This document shows positions 45,105-55,870 of a DNA stretch of 64,000 bases, in pieces. The notes below the pieces were generated by a model. It ran no database searches, was not told where the DNA came from, and saw nothing but the letters and a program-made list of their open reading frames with translations. Position 1 is the first letter of the stretch. Every line of letters starts with the position of its first letter. A program made the translations under genes and the position numbers. The stretch covers positions 76,867,817 through 76,931,816 of the forward strand of contig CM038220.1 of the NCBI GenBank assembly GCA_021442155.1. Reading direction: 5' to 3'. Source of the DNA: Cymbidium sinense (lineage: Eukaryota > Streptophyta > Magnoliopsida > Asparagales > Orchidaceae).

Positions 45105-45935
45105 CTGATTCTGCGGTATCTCCTTGATTAACCTTATCACCTTCCATGGCCTACTGCTCCCTAAGAGGAGAATTTCTAGTATCGACCATGCACACGCCAG
45201 CTGAATCCCCCATCAAGTCATCTTCATTGGGATCGAAGCTGACTCTTTCTTCATCAAATCATGCATATCTTAAGATTTTCTTTTTCTCCATAAAATAGTG
45301 TGCAACTATTTCATCTAAGAATCGATCTAACCCAGCAGGTACAACTAACTTGGGTTGACTGGTGTGATCTCTATGAACGAGAGGCACCGCACTCACCAAG
45401 AGCTGGGAGTCAATCTGTAGACCGTCACTAAAAGTATGATAATCCTGACTGATAGTGATTGTAATAGGGGAAACAATCCTGGGATGATCCTCTACCACTA
45501 CTGTCATTGAACTGTCATCTGGAATATCCATGATAGTTGTCACCATCTCCGCACCCGGCTGTATAGGTGGAGTCGGTGAAGGAATGACCATGATGCTCCA
45601 GTGTCTCCACTCCTTCTGCATCATAATTAGGGCAGAAGGTCAAGCAGGGGAGCTCGACCCTACCACAATGGGTGGTGTAGGAGGAGTAGGATCCCTTGGC
45701 CATAACTGGATCACCAATGAGGTACGTTTTTCCCCGGATGTGTCCTTCATGGCCTTAGATGGAATGGTTGATGCTAAGACCTACACTGGCGATAATGGAC
45801 ATGGGGTAGAGTGGTAGGGGGTGGAAACACCACTGACTCTCTGTGTACAGGAACTAACTCCTGTGGTGGCTAGTCCCCCTGAGGAGAATACTATCAGTAT
45901 GGTCAGTTTAGGTAGCATGGTGAGCTGGAAAGTCT
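45105..45935 (-). pseudogene. Gag pre-capsid fragment of M2
   Basis: Pre-capsid Gag. The frame at 45,624-45,259 is open for 121 codons (MMQKEWRHWSIMVIPSPTPP, MTVVVEDHPRIVSPITITIS, GLDRFLDEIVAHYFMEKKKI). It matches P1 25,830-26,170 and P2 53,820-54,180 and is better preserved than P1. Downstream it continues with GDSAGVCMVDTRNSPL-like text to about 45,120, then jumps into aRH. Another frame supplies the start at 45,703 (MAKGSYSSYTTH). Capsid and knuckle are absent. Confidence 0.75.
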
Positions 45936-45939
45936 CAAG

Positions 45940-48640
45940 TGAGTGAGTGAGATATCATTCAATTAGGGGGAGTATATCTCCCCCTATGGAAATCGGACGG
46001 CTGACCCATTAGTTACCATTTTGATCCAATTGACCATATGGAGTGAGCTATTGAGGCTGTTAGATCATTGCACATGATCAATTTGTCCAGAGGAGTGGAA
46101 TGCCAACTCCCCATGCACATTAAATTGAGCTTAGGAGGGAGTTTGAAAATTGAATTTAAGGCTATATGGTCAAGATTGGTCCATGGGTCAAATGGGTTGA
46201 CCCAAACCCATTGGGTTGGGTGCACCACTCATCACTAGGTCCCCTTGAGCTTTTAGGAAAGTCTCAAGTGATTGTGAGAGTGTATGACCAAAATACCCAT
46301 GGGTTAGGCCAAAATTTATTCTATGTCCTAAGGGTAAAAAGGTAATTTTTCTATTTTTTTCAATTTGGGTATGTTTGGTATGTTGACAAAATAGGTTTGG
46401 CCAAGTTTCATTGGACTTGGAATTCATTTGATAGGGTTTGGCTCATGTTGACCCATTTAGGTCAAAATGGGTCAACTTGGGTCAAGTTGACCAATAGGTC
46501 AAATTGGGTCAAACCAAGGGTTGGGTCAAGTTCCTATGACCATTTGAGATGTTTGGTGCCTTTGGTTTGGTTCAATTTGGATTATATTTGGTTTTGGCTC
46601 ATATGACTCATTTAGGTCAAATGGGTCAAGTATTTGACCTATTTGTGATAGGTCAAGGGTAGGTTTAGATTTGGTTAGTCATATGGAGTGGATTGGTATC
46701 TTTGTTTTCAATCAATTTGGGTTATGTTCAATTTTGGCTCAACATGACCCCTTTAGGTCATGTTGGGTCTAAGGTCAATTCTAGTTAGTAAGAGGCTTTG
46801 GTCAAGTTTCACAAGTGATTTGGAATAGACTTGACCCATTAGTTTCAATCAATTTGGCTTAGATCAAGTTTTGACATATTTTGGCCCTTTAGGTCATAAA
46901 GGGTCAACTTGGGTCAAGTGGGCCAATTGGGCTAGGTTAGGCTCAAATGTTGGCTTATTCAAGTTTAAAAATAGGTCATGAGTGAACCTGGATCAATGGT
47001 TTCAATCAATTTGGCTTATGGTGGATTTTGGCTATGTAAGGTTTCATTCTATGTTAAATGTTGACTTGGTCAACCCTTAGGTTTTACTTGGTTTGACCCA
47101 ATTTGATTGATTGATCATCCCATGATGATTGTTGATCATGATGAGAGGGATATATGAGTTTTGTTCAATCTAATTTGGTTAGATCAAAAGTTGGCTCATA
47201 AGGGTACTTTAGGTCACATTGGGTCAAGCGAGCCTAAGTGGGTCAAATGGCTTGGTCAAAGCTTGATTTGAAGTTGATTGATCTTGTATATGGACTTATG
47301 ATTGAAATATAAATCCATTTACAAGTGATTTGAAGTCAAATGGATTTTGATCCATTTGAAAATTTCATATTCAAAGGAAGAATATGAAGGAGTTTTGGGT
47401 TTGATTTTTGATTTGAGTTTTGATTGAGTTATTAAGATTTGGATTTATATATGAGCTCATGATTGTAGGATTGATTGAACCATGAGAGAAATCAAGGATT
47501 TGGCTTGATTTGAATTGACTTTGGCTAAGTTCAATATTTTGACTTGAAAGGCTAAGATTTGATTTTGAATGGATTTGAGTTTGAGTTTTAGAATGTGTTT
47601 TGATTGTTTGAATTTATATTTCATTTATATATATGAATATAAATGAGAATATAAATTGATCATGAGAAATTTTCAAGAATTTGAAAGTGTTTAATCATGA
47701 TTTAGGTTAAATCCATTAAAGGGAATTTAAAGGATTTAAGAGAATTTTTAATTTGAAATTTAATTTTTTTGAATTGGATTTGATTGATTTATATTTATAT
47801 TTCATTTATATATGACAATATAAATGAGAACACAAATAAGTTTTGAGAAAATCCCATGAGTTTGAATGAGTTTAATCAAGGTTTAGGTTAAATCCATTAA
47901 TGGAAAATTAAAGGATTTAAGGGAATTTCATGGATTTTAAATTTGGAATTTAATTTTTTACTTTGATTGGATTGATTTATATTTACGTTTCATTTATATA
48001 TGAGAATATAAATTTGGATATAAATAAGTTTTGAGAAAATCCCATGAATTTGAAGTGATTTGATCAAGTTTTATAGTAGATTTTAGCTAAGTCCTTTAAT
48101 GGAAAATTAAAGGAATTTAGGAAAATTTTCATGAATTGATTTAGAATTTTGAATTTGATTTGATAGGTTTTAATTTATATTTTCTTTATAAATGAGAATA
48201 TAAATGGATCATGAGAAAGTCTCAAAGGTTTGAATAGGTTTGAATCATGATTTTGGCTAAGTCCTTAAGAAAAGGTTAAGGACTTAGAAAATTTGAACAT
48301 GGGAATTTTTGATGGATTTTGATCATGGGTTTTGAATCATGGATTTCAATTAAAGATTTCAATCATGGAATTGAACTGAGAAAATCAAATAGAATTGATT
48401 TGGAGTTTGACTTGAAAGAAGGAAAGTGAGGAAAGGTTTAAGCTAAAGTGTGGGAGATTTTCCTAACACCCCTAAGGCATGACCCACTCCTATGGCTAAC
48501 TCTTCTAAGTCTTCTAGAGCTAGGGGAGTGTCCACCTAATCACTAGATTTGTCTTAAGACTAAGGAACTCTTAAATTCTAAGAGAAGTCCTATGTCTAAG
48601 ATGAAGGTGTTGAGAGCACATTCTTAAAATGAGGTCAACA
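45940..48640 (-). mobile_element. L4: 5' portion (U3) of the LTR of M2
   Basis: Reverse complement of the first 2.7 kb of the LTR. The start is at 48,640, followed by four TATA-like units (about 48,200-47,600), the TTGACC block (47,260-46,440, seen as GGTCAA on the plus strand) and the perfect palindrome at 45,966-45,984. Sequence after the palindrome is cut and fused to gag near 45,940. Confidence 0.85.
45966..45984. promoter_or_regulatory. U3 palindrome, L4 copy
   Basis: GGGGGAGTATATCTCCCCC, perfect 7-bp arms. This is the reverse complement of the L6 copy. Confidence 0.6.
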
Positions 48641-50196
48641 CCCCCATAATATGAATTCCTTCTAATTGAAATTATTCATTTATAAGCTGGGTTATATAAA
48701 GGTAGAGCTTGGCTACCCACATTTCTTTTCCGGGTTGAACGTCAGTACCTGACCGCACCAGCCTCTTATCCTTTTATGCTAATTTTATAAATTGATTGAT
48801 GTTATGTTTATGCTTGCACAATTAGGATGGCATGATTTTCCTAGTTTCTTAATTTCTTTATGGTTGTTGAATGGCCTAGATGTGATTAGACTCTTAGAAA
48901 AAATAAATAAATTTTCTATCCAATTAATCAACTTAAAATTAAACTAAATAATTCATAACCTCACTTAAAGCCTAAGATATAATCAAAATAATAAAAGATT
49001 TAGCAACCCCTTAGCTGGATGTTGTATGTCTGGCATCATCCATAAATCATACTGTCTCATTCTTGCTAATGGAAGACTTCCATATTTGCCAGAGAAAATG
49101 GCTTGACCTTTGAGAGCCATGGTGGAAACACACCTCCTTCTTTTTGATTTTGGCCCATAACCAATTTCTCATGCATTAGGCATTTGAAATCCCATAGCCT
49201 CTGTCAAATAAAAATATCCAAAAATTAAAATAAAACTTAAAAAAATTTGCATTATATTAAGTCATTTATTCATGCCCTTCATGGTCTAGTCTCTTAGAGA
49301 GTGTGATAAAGGACTTAGTCTTCTTTATAAATAAATAACAACCTAGCTATATTATAAATCATAAAACTGGCCTACATATATTTAAAATCATAGGAGGAGT
49401 TAGTTGGCAGCCACTCCAGACGGTTGTAAGCCCAACAGTCTGGTGGTTTACTCTCTCTTGTGGTGTTAAACTAGATACTCACTTTTACCTTAGATTTAGG
49501 TCATGCTTTGGCCCTTGCCCAAGCTCCCTAGATTTAGGATTTGAGGTTATTGTTTTCCTTTACGAGCTACAAGCATAAATCCTCACCACTTACTTGTATT
49601 ATGGAATTGTAAGCCCTAGATTTCTAATAAAAATTTAACTCAAACATATAATTCTCCTCACATTCAAAAATATAAAGCCCAACCATAAGATAGTTTGGGA
49701 GGCTTCCTAGGTTTCCTAGCATCGTGAGTATCCCCTACTCATCTCCCTTTAGTTTTGATAATAACTCTCTCTTCTTGATCAATCCCACTTGATCTTCTAA
49801 AAATAACCAATTTATTGATAGTCTTATCTTTGAAATCTTTGGAGATAATGATCATTTACCTTAATCGAGAGTATTCTTAAAAAATCTCATTTTTTAGGAT
49901 GTAATTAACTATGGGGACTCGCCTCCATAAAGAACTTAATGAAACTGGCTTAAAATAAACCCTGCTTTACTTTTCCATGTAAAGTAGGGGAAGGATCTCT
50001 GGTACATTCGAAGACCCATTGTCCTTAGAGCCCTTATTAGGTGATTAGGTACATTGTAGGATGGTCAGTTCTATCTCTTGAGATAGTACATCATTCCTCA
50101 ATATCGCACCCGATCACCTTAATGAGTACATCTATGGATTTGCATGGTATCCCCTCACATAAAAACACACAACACAATCAATTTTAAAACACAACA
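48641..50196 (+). mobile_element. L5: 3' portion of the 5' LTR of P2
   Basis: Starts mid-LTR with CCCCCATAATATGAATTCC (as at 17,705 and 61,932), immediately after the terminus of M2, and ends ACACAACA before the PBS. It is closer to L2 than to L3/L6, for example the 'ctggatgttgtatgtct' text at 49,016. The missing 5' part of this LTR is not found beyond M2 in place. Confidence 0.85.
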
Positions 50197-50204
50197 GATT
50201 TTTC

Positions 50205-50223
50205 GGGCGACTCCGCTAGGGAT
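50205..50223 (+). other. Primer-binding site, tRNA-Arg type
   Basis: GGGCGACTCCGCTAGGGAT lies nine bases past the LTR end. It matches TGGCGACTCCGCTGGGGAT, the complement of the 3' end of a plant tRNA-Arg, at 17 of 19 positions (tRNA end recalled, not looked up). Minus-strand DNA synthesis would start here. Arg-type PBSs are known in the Tat/Ogre group. Confidence 0.75.
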
Positions 50224-50719
50224 GGTTCCTCTCTTCATCTTTGGTAAATGATCATTGTCTCCAAGTATCGATAGTGGATTTGTATCTCATATAAGTTTGA
50301 GATTATTCTTCTTTTTTATTGGCACTTAGTTCATTTCATCCTTAAGCTAAGCTAGTCAACATCCTTTAGGTTTTATGATCGCACTCCATGTAAGTCTTAA
50401 TACCCCTATTAGGTCTCCCAATAAGTGAAAATAAAATTTAACTAAAAAAAGGATGACTAAAAACCTCGTTGAACTTCCTTACCAATTCTATGGTAAGGTA
50501 ATGTTCATTCTACAAATAAGAAAAATAAATCCTTTATAAAAAAATCTTTTTTCAAAAGAACTTTCCCAAAATTCACATAATAAAATACTTGCACAAAACT
50601 TTTTCACAAAATATACATAATTCAACTCCATCTAATAGTCCTTTGGATTGTTACATGTAAGTTCTTTTCAAAACCACAAAAAATAATCAAAATCATCTTT
50701 AAGAAAAGCACCTATTTGA
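50224..50719 (+). other. Leader before hairpin array 2
   Basis: Untranslated AT-rich leader with no long frame. It becomes repeat-like near 50,690 as AAAATCATCTTT phrases appear. Confidence 0.5.
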
Positions 50720-52535
50720 AAATGAACAACCTCATTCAATATACCTAAATTTTTAAATAAAATCAAAATCATCTTTCAAAAAGTACATATTTGAAGATGA
50801 ACATCCTCATTCAATATACCCAAATTTATTGAATGAAGATTTCATTTCCAAATATAATCAAAATCAACTTTCAAAAAACATATATTTGAAGATGAACATT
50901 CCCATTCAATATACCCAACTTTATTGAATGAAGGTTTCATTTCCAAATAAAATCAAAAACATCTTTTTCAAAAAGCACATATTTGAAAATGAACATCTTC
51001 ATTCAACATACCCAAATTTATTGAATGAATATTTCATTTTCAAATAAATCATGTCATAAAAATTGAAACTCCATTCATTACATATCTCACCTATGTTGAA
51101 GTTGGACTTTCTTCCTTTTCCAAAAATACAAAGTTGAAGATAAACCTCTTCATTCAATATATCTATATTTGTTGAATGGAGGTTTCATTTTCAAACAAAA
51201 TCACACCATTTGAAACTCCACTCAACACACTTCACATGTGTTAAGTTGGGATTTTCTTCTTTTCAAAAAGCAATAATCACACATAAAAATTATATCTTTA
51301 AAAAATAAAACATGATTGACTTCCATTTTACATACCTAAATTTGTTGAATGAGAATCTCCTTTGCAAAAAATCATGAAAAATAAAAATACTTTGGAATTC
51401 CATTTGACATACCCAAATTTGTCAAATGAGAGTTTCATTTTTCAAAAAGAAAATTGAAAATAAATTGGAGTCTATTTAACATACCACATTTGTAAATAGA
51501 AACCCCCATTTTCAAAAATCAAAGTAAGAAAATCAAACACATTTGGACTTTATTTAGCATACCCAAATTTGCTAAGTAAAGACCTCATTTTCAAAAATCA
51601 AAACAAAAATCAAACACATTTAGACTTTATTTAGCATACTGAAATTTGCTAAGTAAAGACCTCATTTTCAAAAACCAAAGCAAAAAATCAAACGCATTTG
51701 GACTTTATTTAGCATACCTAAATTTGCTAAGTAAAGACATCATTTTCAAAAATCAAAATAAAAATTAAACATTTGGACTTTATTTAGCATACCCAAATTT
51801 GCTAAGTAAAGACCTCATTTTCAAAAATCAAAATAAAAATCAAACACATTTGAACTTTATTTTGCATACACAAATTTACTAAGTAAATATCCCATTTTCA
51901 AAATCGAAACTAAATTTGGACTTATTTAGCATACACAAATTTTTTAAGTAAAGGTTCCATTTTCAAAATAAATGATCAAACACATTTGAATTTTTATTTA
52001 GCATACACAAATTTTCTAAGTAAGAATCCCATTTTCAAAAACCAAAACAAAAATCAAACACATTAGGCCTTTACTTAGCATACACAACCCACTGTCAAAA
52101 AATTTAAAAAAAAATCAAATATATTTGGGCTTTATGTAGCATACACAAATTTGCTAAGTAAAAATCCCCTTTCTAAATTCACACATGATACACATCATGG
52201 GAAAATAAGCGAAAGAAGAAAACTATTTTCAAATAACTCATTTAGCATACCCAAATTTGCTAAATGAGCATTCCCAAACAAAATTAATTGACCCTCTATT
52301 TAACATACTCAAATTTTTTAAATAAAGGGTCCCCAAACATAAAATCAAATTCAAGTATGAACCAATGAAAGCATCAAAAATATATTCAAAATATTTGAAC
52401 TCATTTTAAACATACACAAATTTGTTGAAAGTGGATTCTAAACTCAAAATCACTTCTCCGATTCATTCAAAATATTTCTCCTTAATTCAATGAGCCCCAC
52501 TTAACATATTCAAATTGTTGAGTGTGGGTTCAAAC
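50720..52535 (+). repeat. Leader hairpin array 2 (about 20 units)
   Basis: A tandem array of units of about 70-100 bp: stem, loop TACCCAAATT, complementary stem, then a linker CATTTTCAAAA(A/T)CAAA. Exact pairs include TCATTCAATA/TATTGAATGA (50,807-50,836), CATTTGACA/TGTCAAATG (51,401-51,428), CTTTATTTAGCA/TGCTAAGTAAAG (51,548-51,581, one G-U pair) and CCCCACTTAACA/TGTTGAGTGTGGG (52,495-52,528, with a wobble and a bulge). Stem classes change along the array while complementarity is kept. The array lies between PBS and gag, as array 1 does. Confidence 0.88.
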
Positions 52536-52647
52536 TCTAAATTGAATACAAAAAGTCAACAGAATATCAAGATAGAAAATATGATTTGAGTTTATTTCCA
52601 ATAATTGCAGAGTTCTAGTTCGCCCGCCTTTTCTCAAGACATGCAAA
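52536..52647 (+). other. Gag-proximal leader of P2
   Basis: Short unstructured leader between the last hairpin and the first gag ATG. It contains TTGCAGAGTTCTAGTTCGCC. Confidence 0.4.
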
Positions 52648-53328
52648 ATGGATTCTCAAAAGTATGTGTTCACCTTCCCCTCCAGGATGGATTTGGCATT
52701 GGATCAGGCCAGCCTCTCCCAAATTGATTTTAATCATCTGATACACTTTGGCCAAGGATTCGAGGGGGCTAGTATTACTTGTGAGGGGGCAACCGTCACC
52801 ATCATCAGCAGTAATGTGATGACTGAGCAGAAGCTAGTCATCCATATTGAGAAGCCCTCAAATTCCAAGTTTCCCTCACTAAAGAGGAAGGCAGTAGAGG
52901 TTCTCGCAATAGCTACCGAGTGCATGCCGCTATCATCGCCTCAGTGGGCTAGTACCCACTCACTGGCTTCCTCTAAGGGGAAGGCTACCCTAACTTCAGG
53001 GATAGTCTCCCCTACCTTTAAGGTAGGGTCTAGCTCCCGTACTGCTCCGCCCAGCAGAACTAAGTGTCACAATATGAGTTGCAAGATCAAGTGGCACCAT
53101 ATGTGCATTGCCAAAGAGATGGAGGCAATCTCTCACATTATAGGAGAGGACTCACCCAGGGTAGTTTCTCTTTTGCTCACTCAGAACAAGTTCCATCCCC
53201 TTTCCGGTTCTAAAAGAGAGGAAGATGTCAAGAGGATCACAGTATCACCCCCACCTCCCGTTTATTATGAGGCACCTATCAGAGATAGGAGGAGGTCATA
53301 TGCTAGCCTCAAGACAATTCTATGCTAA
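52648..53328 (+). CDS. N-terminal Gag/ORF1-like protein of P2, 226 aa
   Basis: The longest intact frame in the window. It starts MDSQKYVFTFPSRMDLALDQ. The ATG lies 112 bp after the hairpin array, and an upstream ATG at 52,640 is out of frame. It includes GFEGASITCEGATVTIISSN, SLKRKAVEVLAIA, a Ser-rich stretch, two Cys/His-containing pieces (TKCHNMSCKIKWHHMC), and a basic end (PIRDRRRSYASL). The homologous but broken copy is at 8,690-9,400. I do not recognise a domain. It precedes the capsid domain by about 1.3 kb and could be the N-terminal part of Gag or an Ogre-type ORF1. It probably survives by chance or youth, because the neighbouring frames are broken. Confidence 0.6.
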   Translation: MDSQKYVFTFPSRMDLALDQASLSQIDFNHLIHFGQGFEGASITCEGATVTIISSNVMTEQKLVIHIEKPSNSKFPSLKRKAVEVLAIATECMPLSSPQWASTHSLASSKGKATLTSGIVSPTFKVGSSSRTAPPSRTKCHNMSCKIKWHHMCIAKEMEAISHIIGEDSPRVVSLLLTQNKFHPLSGSKREEDVKRITVSPPPPVYYEAPIRDRRRSYASLKTILC

Positions 53329-54640
53329 ATTGGTGGGGCTTATGGACCGTTAGAGTCCGATGCACAATTTAATTTATGATCGGTTATTTCTCATAGTGTA
53401 GTGAGCATATCCGTCAGGAGAGGGCTAGAGAGACCCATGTATCAGTTCATATTACTAGCAGAGAGAGGAAAAAGTATGCTAGAAAGTCAGTAGCCTCTGC
53501 CATCGTAGATTTCCTTGATCGATGTGCTACCCACGTCAGTCACACTGATAGTATTTTATTGACTGGTACTACCCATCATGGGAGGAGAGCTCCCGTACAA
53601 AGGCAGTCGGTGTTTTCTCCATCACACCGCTCCACTACACATCCACTATCATTAGTTCAGGTTTAATCTTCCATAGTTCCACCCAAAGCCATGAGAGCAG
53701 CATCAGAGAAAAAAAAAAGCCCCACTAGTGATCCGGCTATGGGCAAGGGATCGCACTTCATCTATGTCACCGACTGAGGTGAGGCCGAGCTCCCCTGCTT
53801 AACCTCCTACTTTAGTTATGGTGAAGAGGGAGTGATGACCTTGTAGCATCATAGTCGTGCCATCATAACAATCACCTCAGCAGATCATGGATATAGCAGC
53901 AGTAGAGGGAGAAGGAGACAATTATGTTATCCCCATGGTGATAGATCCTCCTAGAGGCAGTACTCCACCCAGAGCAGTTGACAATCATGAGCACATGTCT
54001 TCCAGTAAGCGTAGCTCTCACAGAGTTAGCCATCCAGTAGCAGAGAGTTCAAGTGCATCTATGTTCATGAACATGATCCCACCATTAGTCAGTCGTGAGC
54101 ATTTGAGCCTGCACAGTTAGACCGCTGCTTGGATGATATCTTATTATAGTATTTTACTAAAAAGAAAAAAATCCTAGGGTATGAATGGTCTGAACTGAAA
54201 GAGGAGAAGGTTAGCATTGATCCCAACAAAGATGATTTGTTGGAAGACTCATCAGGGGTACATATGGTTGATATTAGAGGTTCTCTCCTTCGAGATTACC
54301 AGAGTTCGGAAGGTGTTGTGGCTGAACAGCATGATATAGCCTATTCTACCCAGCACCTCCTTTAATAACTCAAACAAAAGGATGAGCATATTGATAGGAT
54401 GAGGAAGAGACTTGAGGATATTTTAGTGGTAGTCCTAGCACTTCTGAATCAAGCCCTAACAGTACATCCTACCATTGTGGAGACTGGTAAACCTGAGTTA
54501 TTGTATGTCCTGGATCAACCCAAGAGTTCATCCAGTATAGCAGGGAAGTACTAGCTTGTCTAGAAAGGTAGTGGACAATACCTCCATACATGAAAAAGAT
54601 ATCAAACTCATGGTTGAATAATAAGTGATGGAAGCGCTCA
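53329..54640 (+). pseudogene. Gag pre-capsid region of P2
   Basis: Continuation of the Gag region with several breaks. Readable pieces are MDIAAVEGEGDNYVIPMVID (53,887-54,120), ILGYEWSELKEEKVSIDPNK, DDLLEDSSGVHMVDIRGSLL (about 54,170-54,290) and a predicted coiled-coil-like stretch near DEHIDRMRKRLEDIL (54,385-54,430). It is homologous to P1 25,759-26,600 and M2 45,935-45,105. An A-run at 53,710 likely causes a frameshift. Confidence 0.7.
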
Positions 54641-55870
54641 TGCAAACCTGAAGTGGTTCATCAGTTCCAAAGGGTAGACCCTACCCAGAAGAATTTAATG
54701 CTATCCAATATCCTAAGGGTTTTGTGCCTTCTTCTTTCAAAAGTTATGATGACAGTGGGAACCCTCACCAACATATAGCACACTTCAGGACCAGCTGTTG
54801 CAATATTGGTAGCAGCGATGCATTATTATTTTATCTCTTTGTCAGCAGCCTAACGGGTATAGCTTTTGATTGGTATGTTGAACTCCCTAACGATTCAGTG
54901 AAGACTTTTACTGAGTTGGAGCAACTCTTTATTAAGAGACTTGTTGGAGCTCGAAAGGTCCGTGGATGGTCTCATGTTTCAACAATGAGTCCTCATTGAT
55001 TATATTCTTAGATGGCATAATTTAAGCATGAAATGTAAACCAGATGTTTGAACAAAGATGCTATTGAAATTCTAAAGAATATTCATGCCATCATGCTTAA
55101 AAGATTTGAAAGCTTTTGAAGAAGTAGATCATCATTAAAAGCCAAATGAAAAGCCATGGATTAGTAGCAGCTTTCATAGGACCTGAGCCTGTCAGCCTTT
55201 GTTTCTACCTCCTTTACCACCACCTTGACCATCATATTGGTCGCCACAGCAGCCTTCATGGCCTTCGCCGCCTCCTCCTCAACCACACCTCAGCAGCAGT
55301 ATACATACCTGCCCCTAGGTAGCTATCATCAACCTACTCTTTTGGATAAATTAAATAAAACTTATTCATTTAAGAGGGAGGTAGACCTGATTTTCGACTA
55401 CCTGAACATAGGAAGCCAGAGGAAGTGGGCAGGAGTAATGATCCTAACTTTTGCCCCTACCACCGCATGAGGATTACTTTATATTTAAGGATTGGCTTGA
55501 GCATAGTTACAAGTCAGGCACTATAGTTATCCCAAAGAAATATCTAATAGAATAACCATCTAGTTCTGTTAGGGTAATTCTTGGGCATATATGTGATCCT
55601 CTTAAAATAAAAGAAGGTTGGGATATCTCTTTATCCCGAACATCTAAAAAAATTATTTCTAAAATGAAGAAACATTCCTTACAGGTGTCTGAGGCAGCTC
55701 GAACCTCCAACATCAAGGAAGGTTCACAAGTTTCCAAAGACAACTTGGGGAAAGTGGGAGCTCAGTAGTAGTAACAGCAGCCCATATTAGCCTAGGATAG
55801 CCCAATAGCGCAACCACCGACCGATTCCAGCCGCCATCCCACCGTTGCACCTACTACTTCAGCCAGCATT
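54641..55870 (+). pseudogene. Gag capsid and C-terminus of P2
   Basis: Capsid domain at 54,660-55,120: IQYPKGFVPSSFKSYDDSGN, CCNIGSSDALLFYLF, GIAFDWYVELPNDSVK, TELEQLFIKRLVGA, then a frameshift near 54,960. It lacks part of the 27,000-27,150 equivalent. The C-terminal region (55,225-55,470) has a CCTCCT/CAGCAG-rich spacer and LLDKLNKTYSFKREVD. A decayed knuckle (CPYHRMRITLY) lies near 55,452. The frame is then cut by the solo LTR inserted at 55,871. Confidence 0.78.
55866..55870 (+). repeat. Target-site duplication, left copy (GCATT)
   Basis: GCATT before the solo LTR and ACATT after it (63,533-63,537) differ at one base. That fits a 5-bp duplication typical of Ty3/gypsy integration, with one later mutation. 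Confidence 0.55.

Larger units (their letters stand above)
44690..48640 (-). mobile_element. Element M2: deletion derivative
   Basis: Read from the right: an LTR start exactly at 48,640 (TGTTGACCTCATTTTAAG on the minus strand), about 2.7 kb of U3 to 45,940, then gag (45,935-45,105), then aRH/INT N-terminus (45,104-44,690). The LTR 3' half, leader, capsid, PR and RT are missing. It lies inside an LTR of the opposite orientation (L5). Confidence 0.8.

Noticed and set aside
50720..52535. Regular repeat-linker array resembling a CRISPR
   Set aside because: Plant DNA, no cas genes, repeats are degenerate hairpins with similar linkers, and the array sits in a retrotransposon leader.
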